From: a virus
Virus record (IMG/VR): IMGVR_UViG_3300042294_002890
Location: 1-20,536 of that record
DNA length: 20,536 nucleotides
Strand: one strand, 5' to 3'
The notes beneath the pieces are model-generated. The model saw nothing but the letters and a program-made list of their open reading frames with translations, had not been told where the DNA came from and did no database searches. This document shows, one piece after another, positions 12,985 to 19,502 of this stretch. The translations under genes and the position numbers were made by a program. Position 1 is the stretch's first letter; the number at the start of each line of letters is the position of its first letter.

Positions 12985-13427
12985 CATCGCTTAATCAAGA
13001 ACAGAAAGACGAAATAGTTAGGCTGTATAAACTTAAAGTAATGAATAAAAATATAGCAACTATTTTAAATATTAGTAGGCACATAGTAAACAATTACATA
13101 TACAAAGACTACTTGCTTACAAATGAAAGAGCCAAAAATACGTGCGCTTACATGAAGGATGCGGATCAAGTAATTGAATTATATGTTAAAGGTCTTCCGT
13201 ACAAAGAAATTATGTACATGACTGGTGTAAAATACCATCATTTGTGCGAGATTATAAAACTTACACCAAAAAGAAGAATTGATCCTTTATCTATAAAATT
13301 AGTTAGGCAAATAGAGAGCATGGTAGAGGAAAATTGGAGAACTTGCGACATAGCAAAAGAGATGAATTTAGACTACAATCGGGTCTCACATTGGGTGAGA
13401 AAAGCACGAAAGGAGGGTGTACACTAG
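12981..13427 (+). CDS. Protein with three helix-turn-helix units, candidate iteron binder
   Basis: 148 residues. Three helix-turn-helix-like units can be seen: 7-41 (EIVRLYKLKVMNKNIATIL...ISRHIVNNYI), 61-94 (QVIELYVKGLPYKEIMYMTG...LCEII) and 105-144 (LVRQIESMVEENWRTCDIAK...NRVSHWVR). Such repeats are typical of sequence-specific binders of direct repeats. No catalytic motif is seen. The last codons are part of the first GTGTACAC octamer of the array at 13417-13686, and the prim-pol gene follows that array, so a role as origin-binding or autoregulatory protein is a good inference. Confidence 0.7.
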   Translation: MTSLNQEQKDEIVRLYKLKVMNKNIATILNISRHIVNNYIYKDYLLTNERAKNTCAYMKDADQVIELYVKGLPYKEIMYMTGVKYHHLCEIIKLTPKRRIDPLSIKLVRQIESMVEENWRTCDIAKEMNLDYNRVSHWVRKARKEGVH

Positions 13428-13686
13428 TGTACACTAAGTGTACACCTAAGTGTAAACCAAAATCGGCCTCCATTGGCTCCAATCGCAATAAGTGAACACT
13501 TTGAACACTTTTTGACAAAAATGAAAAAAAATAAATTTTCACCTAGTCAAAAAAAATAGATTATAAAAAAAAGTGTAAACCTGTAAACCTAGCGCAAAAA
13601 ACGGCCTAAAATCCCGCTAATTTAAGCGTATTCGCACTTTAGGGGGGTTTACACTAGGTGTAAACTAAGTGTAAACTTGTGTACAC
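13417..13686 (+). repeat. GTGTAMAC octamer array, candidate replication origin
   Basis: Octamers GTGTACAC or GTGTAAAC start at 13417, 13427, 13438 and 13450 (left cluster), at 13573 with a variant at 13581, and at 13647 (inverted), 13658, 13669 and 13679 (right cluster); GTGAACAC at 13492 is a further variant. Spacing within clusters is 10-12 bp, so all sites face the same side of the helix. Between the clusters is AT-rich DNA and a tandem GAACACTTT pair (13494-13511). The array fills most of the 329-base gap before the prim-pol gene. Confidence 0.8.
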
Positions 13687-13711
13687 TTTTTTGCCAAAAA
13701 CAGCTAAAATT

Positions 13712-13733
13712 TACCCTACCCCCCCTCTTTTTT
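13712..13733 (+). repeat. C-tract motif 3 (C7)
   Basis: TACCC, TA, seven C, TC, then a run of T. It lies 24 bases before the prim-pol ATG and is followed by CAAACCTTTGTA (13735-13746), which repeats the core of the promoter palindrome. Confidence 0.7.
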
Positions 13734-13756
13734 TCAAACCTTTGTAAAACACAAAA

Positions 13757-15964
13757 ATGAACGTAACACTAGGAAGAGCAATTAACTTACTGAACTCAGG
13801 GTTCAGCGTAATGCCCATATCGGAGGGCAAAAAACCTCTGATTTTATGGAAGGAGTACCAGACAAAAAAGATAGAAAAGTCAGAATTAGAGAAGCTCGAA
13901 TACAAGACTAAAGGATACGGTATTATAACTGGTTTTTACGATGTTGAATGTATAGATGTAGACTTAAAGGTATTTCCAACTATCCAAGACGGAAAGAAGT
14001 TCTGGAGTGACTTTATTTCCTTTATATCAGATTATATTGATGACTTTAATAGAAAGTTTGTAATATATAAGACTATAAATTCAGGCTACCACATTATTTA
14101 TCGATGCTCAAAGGTAGAGGGAAACAGAAAGCTTGCAACACTCAAGGGACATTCTCAGGCCTTAATTGAAACTAGGGGAACTGGTGGTTACATCTACATC
14201 TACGACAATCAAGTATCTGATTTGTCTTATGAGCAAGTGCAGGAAATCACAGAAGAAGAAAGAGATATTCTCTTTGGATTGTGCCGGTATTTCCATTACG
14301 ATGAAGCCAAGGAGGAAAATAAGATTGAGATCACAGAGTATAGCGGACTTACTCCTTGGCAAGATTACAATCATAGAAACAAGGTGCTAGATTTAATTGC
14401 AAATGAGTTTACCGCTGTTAAGCACCTAACGGATCGAATAGTGATAAGAAAAACTAATTCTAAGGATGCCTTGCATGGATTTATATACAAGGATAGCGGA
14501 TTGTGTTATCTCTTTACTACGGCCACGATTTACCCTCATGAGACACCTTTAACTCCATTTAGTATCTATGCTTACAAGTACTTCAATGGAGACTTCTCAA
14601 TGGCTGCAAAAGAGCTGTACAAGGAAGGCTATGGAGAGCGCAAAATTCGAAAGGTAGAAATAGAGAAAATTGAGATTCCGCAGGAGGATTTAATATTTCC
14701 GATTGATGTGTTTCCAGAGTCATTGCAGAGTTATATTCTGTTAAATCAGAAAACACTTAATCATTCTATTGACTACATGGGATGTTCATTGCTTTGGCTT
14801 TTGTCTTTGTGCATTGGAAACGCTTGCAAGGTAGAGGTAAAAACGGGATGGAGGGAATCTTGCAACATTTGGATCGGATTAATAGGCAAGGCAGGACTAG
14901 GAAAAACACCTAGTATAAATGCCATCATCTTTCCAATTGCTAAGAAAAATAGCTTTGAGATTAAGCATTACCAGAACGAATACAAAAAGTACAAGGAATT
15001 CGAGCGCTTGACTGCAAAGGAAAAAAAGGATGTAGAGGAAATTAAGGAGCCTGTAAGGAAGCAGCTAATTGTAAATGACATTACCGTAGAAGCTTTGGCG
15101 GATTTGCACGAGGAAAATCAAGTAGGTATTGCGGTATTTAAGGATGAGTTGAACGGGTGGATCAAGGACATGAATAAGTACAAGCCTGGCTCTGATCTCG
15201 AGTTTTGGCTCTCATGCTGGTCTAATCAAGCAGCGATTCTAACTAGAAAGTCTGCAAAAAGTAGCTTTGTTGCTAGTCCATTGATTCCGGTGCTAGGTGG
15301 TATACAACCTGGGATATTTTCTCAGATTTCCACAATGGAAAACAAAGACAATGGATTCCTAGACCGATTGCTAGTAAGTTATCCAGACAAAGAGATTGAA
15401 CACTACAACAAGAACTCAATTGACCAAGAAATATTGGATTGGTATGAGGCTTACATTAGTCAGTTCTATAACCTAGTGAGAAACCAAGTTTTGCAGTACA
15501 ATAAATTTGGTGAGATTGAAAGTAGAATCATTCGATTTGATAGCAAAGCAGATATTGAGTGGGAGCGTATCTTTAACAATATAACGGATTTGCAGAACTC
15601 TGATGACATCTCTGAATATGTGAAATCCATGTTGAGTAAGCAGAAGGCTTATGTGCCTAGATTTGCTCTTTTGATTAATACGCTGTGGTCATTCGAGACC
15701 GGAAAGGATTTTGATTTTGTTACTAAGGAATCTTTACTGAAGGCAGAAAAGTTGAGCAACTACTTTATTGCAATGTCAAAGAAGATTAAGATTAGCAGCT
15801 TGGAATCGAATGAGCTTAGTGAGATTATCAGGTCTATGAAAAATGAGTCAATAGAAAAGAAAATAGAAATGATTAATAAGACCATCCCAGATTTTAATCG
15901 CTCTGAATTAGCAGAGTTGCTAAATGTAAGTAGAACAACGATTTATAAACATCTAAAAAAATGA
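13757..15964 (+). CDS. Prim-pol / DUF3987 replication protein
   Basis: 735 residues. Residues 1-185 are an AEP-type primase-polymerase: GFSVMPISEGKKP, then GYGIITG, CIDVD (Asp67, Asp69), SGYHIIYRC (His112) and ETRGTGGYI. Residues 310-560 match DUF3987, a P-loop ATPase/helicase-like domain: Walker A GKAGLGKT (377-384), Walker B VFKDEL (460-465) and later SQISTMENKDNGFLDRLLVSYP. The C-terminus (715-735, RSELAELLNVSRTTIYKHLK) is an added HTH. The protein could prime DNA, and perhaps unwind and recognise an origin by itself. It sits right after the octamer array. Its stop overlaps the next start as ATGA. Confidence 0.88.
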   Translation: MNVTLGRAINLLNSGFSVMPISEGKKPLILWKEYQTKKIEKSELEKLEYKTKGYGIITGFYDVECIDVDLKVFPTIQDGKKFWSDFISFISDYIDDFNRKFVIYKTINSGYHIIYRCSKVEGNRKLATLKGHSQALIETRGTGGYIYIYDNQVSDLSYEQVQEITEEERDILFGLCRYFHYDEAKEENKIEITEYSGLTPWQDYNHRNKVLDLIANEFTAVKHLTDRIVIRKTNSKDALHGFIYKDSGLCYLFTTATIYPHETPLTPFSIYAYKYFNGDFSMAAKELYKEGYGERKIRKVEIEKIEIPQEDLIFPIDVFPESLQSYILLNQKTLNHSIDYMGCSLLWLLSLCIGNACKVEVKTGWRESCNIWIGLIGKAGLGKTPSINAIIFPIAKKNSFEIKHYQNEYKKYKEFERLTAKEKKDVEEIKEPVRKQLIVNDITVEALADLHEENQVGIAVFKDELNGWIKDMNKYKPGSDLEFWLSCWSNQAAILTRKSAKSSFVASPLIPVLGGIQPGIFSQISTMENKDNGFLDRLLVSYPDKEIEHYNKNSIDQEILDWYEAYISQFYNLVRNQVLQYNKFGEIESRIIRFDSKADIEWERIFNNITDLQNSDDISEYVKSMLSKQKAYVPRFALLINTLWSFETGKDFDFVTKESLLKAEKLSNYFIAMSKKIKISSLESNELSEIIRSMKNESIEKKIEMINKTIPDFNRSELAELLNVSRTTIYKHLKK

Positions 15965-16182
15965 TTGAAGCATTAGACGAAGTATCAGAAATACCATTTG
16001 ATGTATTTTGGGATAAATTCATGGAAGCAAGACCTGGAGAGTACGATAAGACTTATACCCAAGGGATATGGCTAAAAATGAGAGAAGCAAATAGGGTACT
16101 TGCATTTGGTTACCTATGCAGGTTTGGAACAGATTACAAGGCACCACATATACATCTAGAAGTTTTTGATTTACCCTTCTAA
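15961..16182 (+). CDS. Small unknown protein with SSB-like DLPF tail
   Basis: 73 residues, coupled to the prim-pol gene by an ATGA overlap. IPFDVFWDKFMEARPGEYDKTYTQ is followed by a basic helical part and HIHLEVFDLPF at the end. The last four residues, DLPF, equal the tip through which bacterial SSB proteins recruit replication partners, and the same tip ends the SSB-like protein at 17614. Here the preceding residues are only weakly acidic. An adaptor joined to the primase is a possible role; no family is recognised. Confidence 0.7.
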   Translation: MIEALDEVSEIPFDVFWDKFMEARPGEYDKTYTQGIWLKMREANRVLAFGYLCRFGTDYKAPHIHLEVFDLPF

Positions 16183-16183
16183 A

Positions 16184-16206
16184 TACCCATCCCCCCCCCC
16201 TCTTTT
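16184..16206 (+). repeat. C-tract motif 4 (C10)
   Basis: TACCC, AT, ten C, then TCTTTT, 24 bases before the DNA methyltransferase ATG and 1 base after the preceding stop. It has the longest C run of the set. Confidence 0.75.
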
Positions 16207-16229
16207 ATTGTAATTAAAATAAAAAAATA

Positions 16230-17093
16230 ATGGAATTTGATCTATTTGGAAATGAAATAATACGAGATGAGTTATTAAGAGATAAATTCATTGAGCCACC
16301 ATTTAGTGTTTTGGACACAAAAAGCGGAAATTGGCAAAAAAGAAAAAAGCTTTGGGTTAGTAAAGGTATTAAAAGTGAGGTTGGCCGAGATAATAAACAA
16401 GTAAATTCAATAAGACTGGAAACAAATGGCGAGGATATTACAAAAAATCCTTACCAATCAATATTTGATCCAGCTTTATGCGAGGTTTTATATCATTGGT
16501 TTTGCGAGTATGGAGGTAAAATTTTAGACCCATTTGCTGGAGGTTCAGTTCGTGGAATTGTCGCAAATTATCTAGGTTATAAATATACCGGTATCGATAT
16601 TAGAGAAGAGCAAGTCCAAAGCAATAGAGAACAAGCTTTAAATATTTTGCCAATTAATAACCAGCCACAATGGTATGTGGGAGACAGTAACGAAATATTA
16701 GACTCAAATTGGAATTATAAATTTGACTTTGTTTTTAGTTGTCCTCCTTATGCAGATTTAGAAGTTTATAGTGATTTAGAAGGTGATATAAGTAATAAGC
16801 CTTATGATGAGTTTTTAAGATTATACGAAAGCATAATTAAAAAAAGTTGCAACCTTTTAAAAAGTGGAGGATACGCTTGTTTTGTTGTAGGTGAGGTAAG
16901 GGACAAAAAAGGGAATTATATTGGTTTTGTACCCGATACAATAAAAGCATTTCAAAATTGCGGAATGAAATTTTACAATGAAGCTATTTTATTAAATGCA
17001 ATTGCAAGCGCCAGTATGAGAGCCGCTGGCAATATGAAGACTCAAAAATTGGTTAAGATTCATCAAAATGTTTTGGTATTTAGAAAACCCTAA
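16230..17093 (+). CDS. DNA adenine-N6/cytosine-N4 methyltransferase
   Basis: 287 residues. SAM-binding motif I is ILDPFAGGSVRGI (98-110) and the acidic end of strand 2 is GIDIREEQ (121-128). The catalytic motif is SCPPY (170-174), a DPPY variant with Cys in place of Asp, as in many phage and N4-type enzymes. VVGEVRDKKGNYIGF and the C-terminal TQKLVKIHQNVLVF match phage amino-methyltransferases often found near replication genes. Motif I comes before motif IV. No restriction partner is seen, so the likely role is self-protection or marking of phage DNA. The target sequence cannot be told. A C-tract motif precedes it. Confidence 0.85.
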   Translation: MEFDLFGNEIIRDELLRDKFIEPPFSVLDTKSGNWQKRKKLWVSKGIKSEVGRDNKQVNSIRLETNGEDITKNPYQSIFDPALCEVLYHWFCEYGGKILDPFAGGSVRGIVANYLGYKYTGIDIREEQVQSNREQALNILPINNQPQWYVGDSNEILDSNWNYKFDFVFSCPPYADLEVYSDLEGDISNKPYDEFLRLYESIIKKSCNLLKSGGYACFVVGEVRDKKGNYIGFVPDTIKAFQNCGMKFYNEAILLNAIASASMRAAGNMKTQKLVKIHQNVLVFRKP

Positions 17094-17098
17094 TTATA

Positions 17099-17581
17099 AT
17101 GAAACCACTTGACATTCTAAAAAAGCTAAAACAAGACTCGATGCTAGAATCATATCCTAATGTGCCGAAGTACGCTATTTCAGCACCAAAGTACGAGGAT
17201 AAGACAGCGAATGGACTAACCAAATGCGTAAAGGAGTTCCTTGAGCTTAGCGGATATCAAGCAGAGCGAATCAATACTATGGGTAGGCCAATAGACAACC
17301 GCAAGCAAGTAACCGATGTAATAGGCAGAACTAAGACCATAGGCTCCATGACATGGGGTAAGTCAACGGCAACCAAAGGATCAGCGGATATATCAGCTAC
17401 AATACTTGGTAGGTCTGTAAAGATAGAAGTAAAGATAGGCGCAGATAGGCAGTCAGAACACCAGAAAATCTATCAAGAAGCTATCGAAAAGTCTGGAGGT
17501 CAGTACTGGATAGTCAAAAACTTTGATGACTTCTATAAAAAATATGAAAATTTTCTTTTATCCAATAAATCAATAAGTTAA
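17099..17581 (+). CDS. VRR-NUC-like PD-(D/E)XK endonuclease
   Basis: 160 residues. KTANGLTKCVKEFLELSGY (35-53) is the usual first helix. The active site is GSADISATI (Asp97) then VKIEVKIG (Glu110, Lys112), followed by DRQSEHQKIYQEAIEKSGG (Gln118 and Gln122) and YWIVKNFDDF. This order fits VRR-NUC-type nucleases, which are small phage enzymes thought to cut branched DNA or take part in recombination. Residues 62-92, an insertion rich in polar residues, are family-specific. It is the second nuclease of the module after the ERF partner and begins 5 bases after the methyltransferase stop. Confidence 0.8.
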   Translation: MKPLDILKKLKQDSMLESYPNVPKYAISAPKYEDKTANGLTKCVKEFLELSGYQAERINTMGRPIDNRKQVTDVIGRTKTIGSMTWGKSTATKGSADISATILGRSVKIEVKIGADRQSEHQKIYQEAIEKSGGQYWIVKNFDDFYKKYENFLLSNKSIS

Positions 17582-17613
17582 TATTACAAGACAAAACAAA
17601 AACAAACAAAACA

Positions 17614-17928
17614 ATGGCAAATTTATCAGAAATCTTCCTCAAGCAGGAAACACTAGAAACCCTACTTACCACCGTTAAGGCAAAGGGTTTAAAAGGAGTC
17701 TCATTGACCATCTCAATGAACGATGAGGCGAACGATTACGGTCAGAATGTGCAATCCTATGTCTCACAGACAAAAGAGGACAGAGAGGCTAAAAAGCCTA
17801 AATTCTGGACGGGTTCAGGCAAAGTATTTTGGTCTGATAATAAACCAGCAATGGTAGTAGAAAAAAAGCAAGCGCATCAATCTAAAGCTCAATATGCCGA
17901 GAAAGAAAGCAACGACCTCCCATTCTAA
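17614..17928 (+). CDS. Putative single-stranded-DNA-binding protein (DLPF tail)
   Basis: 104 residues. The pattern KQETLETLLTTVKAKGLKGV, LTISMNDEANDYGQNV, YVSQTKEDREAKKPKFWTG and GKVFWSD matches a small protein common in Bacteroidota phages that is usually placed in replication modules. The polar C-terminal part ends ESNDLPF, close to the DDIPF/DDLPF tip of bacterial SSB. Length and beta-rich core would allow a small OB-like fold, but I cannot confirm the fold. The leader GACAAAACAAAAACAAAC before the ATG is A-rich. The 3' end overlaps the next gene by 35 bases. Confidence 0.65.
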   Translation: MANLSEIFLKQETLETLLTTVKAKGLKGVSLTISMNDEANDYGQNVQSYVSQTKEDREAKKPKFWTGSGKVFWSDNKPAMVVEKKQAHQSKAQYAEKESNDLPF

Positions 17929-18154
17929 GTTTATCCTTAAGCGTAGGTTTATTAATAACTTTAATGAATATACAGATTGGCAAGATATCGGATATGGAGA
18001 GTTTCTCTCCATTGAAGATGTCCAAGATAAAATCAAGCTGATGATTCAGAACTATAAGAATAAGCACATGGAGGTACACTTTGAAATGAATGGCAAATTG
18101 CTAGATTTTAATGGAAATGAAATATCACATCCAATTAAATTTACTCCAAAATGA
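17894..18154 (+). CDS. Small basic unknown protein
   Basis: 86 residues, MPRKKATTSHSKFILKRRFI at the start, then YGEFLSIEDVQDKIKLMIQN and MEVHFEMNGKLLDFNGNEI. The start at 17894 overlaps the SSB-like gene by 35 bases; no better start is seen before residue 49. The basic N-terminus suggests nucleic-acid contact. Its stop overlaps the next start as ATGA. No family recognised. Confidence 0.65.
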   Translation: MPRKKATTSHSKFILKRRFINNFNEYTDWQDIGYGEFLSIEDVQDKIKLMIQNYKNKHMEVHFEMNGKLLDFNGNEISHPIKFTPK

Positions 18155-18318
18155 CTAGACATATTTTGCATTTAGTTAAATTTATAAATACGGCATTAGG
18201 CTTTATGACTTGCCTGTATTTAATAACTAAGTCCCAAGGTTCGTTTGCATTTCTACTTTGTCTTTTTATTACCTATATAAATGTTACTATTGATGAAATA
18301 CTCAAACGAACAGATTAA
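18151..18318 (+). CDS. Small two-helix membrane protein
   Basis: 55-residue frame, ATG overlapping the previous stop (ATGA). Hydrophobic segments lie at about residues 9-25 (VKFINTALGFMTCLYLI) and 31-47 (SFAFLLCLFITYINVTI), separated by TKSQG, with a charged end DEILKRTD. A two-helix hairpin is likely. The chain of four-base overlaps supports a real gene. It overlaps the next gene by 26 bases. No family recognised. Confidence 0.65.
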   Translation: MTRHILHLVKFINTALGFMTCLYLITKSQGSFAFLLCLFITYINVTIDEILKRTD

Positions 18319-18523
18319 AAGAGCAGTTAGATCCTGCGTATGTTGCCAAAACAATGGCTTAAAAGTACATCTTGATATGGAAGACCATACAGAAGCTGGA
18401 GAGATATTCTTTAACCACTTTAGTGGCATTGTGGAGCCTAGACTTACAGAACTTCTTGAGAATACTAGATACGTTATTAAGCTACAACTTATTACTAGAC
18501 ACTTACAACACAATTACAAATGA
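18293..18523 (+). CDS. Small unknown protein with CVCC cluster
   Basis: 76 residues from the ATG at 18293 (an in-frame ATG at 18281 is also possible). KYSNEQIKRAVRSCVCCQNN carries three cysteines in four positions, followed by LKVHLDMEDHTEAGEIFFNH and a helical end. The cysteines with His residues at 27 and 32 could bind a metal, but the spacing is not a known finger. Coupled to the next gene by ATGA. No family recognised. Confidence 0.65.
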   Translation: MKYSNEQIKRAVRSCVCCQNNGLKVHLDMEDHTEAGEIFFNHFSGIVEPRLTELLENTRYVIKLQLITRHLQHNYK

Positions 18524-18711
18524 TAAAATACAAATACGAAGAATTGGACTTTCATGTTGATTCAGAATCAGGAAACTTGGTTATCGACTACGGAGAAAAT
18601 GTAGTTGAAATAGAAAATCACTTTGCAATAGAGCTTGTTGAAATATTGAGACAGAAACTCTATTTGCATAGAGAACAAAAAGAAAGTGTAATCAAACGAT
18701 TCTTTAAATAA
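18520..18711 (+). CDS. Small unknown acidic-to-basic protein
   Basis: 63 residues. YEELDFHVDSESGNLVIDYG and ENVVEIENHFAIELVEIL are acidic, and the end (HREQKESVIKRFFK) is basic. The start overlaps the previous stop (ATGA) and the stop overlaps the next start (TAATG), so it is part of a tightly coupled set. No family recognised. Confidence 0.7.
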   Translation: MIKYKYEELDFHVDSESGNLVIDYGENVVEIENHFAIELVEILRQKLYLHREQKESVIKRFFK

Positions 18712-18998
18712 TGGAAGAAGCTCAAGTACTCAATCCCTTTGGATACCTATCTGCTACCAAGGTACTCGATGAAAACCGCAAACCTAGTGAGTGGTGGATT
18801 GAGTACCAAGAGTTTAACGAAATAGTAGCTGAAAACGAATTCTATGTTCTTTTTTCAGATGGGTTACTGGTTAAAAAAGGAAGGTCTAAGTTTACGACTA
18901 GCCAGTATTTAAAATCAGAGAAGTTTGTATCATTTAATGAATTCTATAATAAAGAAGCTTTAGAAGATGATTGGGTTATGGTTGTTGGAATAATTTAA
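18711..18998 (+). CDS. Unknown protein, 95 residues
   Basis: The start shares one base with the previous stop. The sequence is aromatic and acidic: LNPFGYLSATKV, PSEWWIEYQEFNEIVAENEF, LFSDGLLVKKGRSKFTTSQYL. A mixed alpha/beta domain is likely, without cysteines or membrane segments. It is the last gene of the coupled run that starts at 17614; the tRNA-like element follows. No family recognised. Confidence 0.7.
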   Translation: MEEAQVLNPFGYLSATKVLDENRKPSEWWIEYQEFNEIVAENEFYVLFSDGLLVKKGRSKFTTSQYLKSEKFVSFNEFYNKEALEDDWVMVVGII

Positions 18999-19044
18999 GG
19001 AATTTTTGGCACAATGTGACAATTAGTGTCGAATTATAGTAACT

Positions 19045-19147
19045 AGTCAGGTGGCGGAATGTAGACGCACATTGGAACTGCTTGTAAAAGTAATGGCACG
19101 TTGAGATAACCTTAGATGTGCGTGCAGGATCATAACCTGCCCTGACT
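19045..19147 (+). tRNA. Class II tRNA-like element with distorted anticodon arm
   Basis: Acceptor AGTCAGG (19045-19051) pairs perfectly with CCTGACT (19141-19147). TG follows, then the D arm GCG-GAATGTAGA-CGC (19054-19068). The T arm is GCAGG-ATCATAA-CCTGC (19124-19140). A long variable arm has GCAC/GTGC ends. These are class II features (Leu, Ser or Tyr). The anticodon arm is odd: CATT+ACT (19070-73, 19077-79) can pair with AGTAATG (19089-95) only if GGA bulges out, leaving loop GCTTGTAAA, which contains TTGTAAA, the loop usual for Tyr (GTA). The T loop lacks TTC and no CCA is encoded. It may be a decayed or unusual tRNA, or a tRNA mimic. Confidence 0.55.
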
Positions 19148-19162
19148 TAAAAATAAAAAAAT

Positions 19163-19429
19163 ATGATACCACCATTTGCAATCCAAGTAGAAGAAGTCCT
19201 AGAGCATATTCATAAAATGCTTATCGACAAAAATCGTAAGTATGGCAACTCTGCATTAGAGCCTCTTGGCGTGTTTAGTCAGTTGTCCGCAAAAGAAGGA
19301 CTACTGATTCGAATTGATGACAAACTAAAGCGAATTAAAAACGGAAGCTTAGAGAAAGATGATGAGGATGTTGTAAATGACTTAATTGGTTACCTTGTTC
19401 TTTTGAAGATCAGCGATAATGTAAAGTAG
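19163..19429 (+). CDS. MazG/Nmad1-like nucleotide-related protein
   Basis: 88 residues, wholly helical. VEEVLEHIHKMLIDKNRKYG then LGVFSQLSAKEGLLIRIDDK and DEDVVNDLIGYLVLL follow the pattern of the small all-alpha NTP-pyrophosphohydrolase-like family that includes Nmad1/DUF1599: K-x-R-K-Y-G, R-x-D-D-K-L-x-R, and E/D-D-x-x-N-D-L. In phages these occur with nucleotide-pool or base-modification genes. Acidic residues Asp52, Asp53, Asp67-Asp69 and Asp73 could bind Mg. The protein may clear or protect dNTPs; modified bases are not proven by this gene alone. It begins 16 bases after the tRNA-like element. Confidence 0.75.
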   Translation: MIPPFAIQVEEVLEHIHKMLIDKNRKYGNSALEPLGVFSQLSAKEGLLIRIDDKLKRIKNGSLEKDDEDVVNDLIGYLVLLKISDNVK

Positions 19430-19449
19430 AGTTTACAAAATGCACAATA

Positions 19450-19471
19450 AATGTGTAATATATTGCACATT
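19450..19471. promoter_or_regulatory. Near-perfect 22-bp palindrome, operator candidate
   Basis: Arms AATGTGTAATA and TATTGCACATT, symmetric except for one pair. It lies 31 bases upstream of the Cys-rich gene at 19503. A related half-site TGCACAA is at 19441. A dimeric regulator is the simplest explanation. Confidence 0.5.
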
Positions 19472-19502
19472 AACCTAGTTTTTACCACTTAATGAATGAA
19501 AT

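Noticed and set aside
16230-17093. Restriction-modification system
   Set aside because: A methyltransferase is present, but neither neighbouring gene looks like a cognate restriction enzyme; the VRR-NUC-like protein is a typical phage recombination nuclease.
19045-19147. Integration attachment site in a tRNA gene
   Set aside because: The element is tRNA-like, but no integrase or direct repeat of its 3' end is seen in the window.
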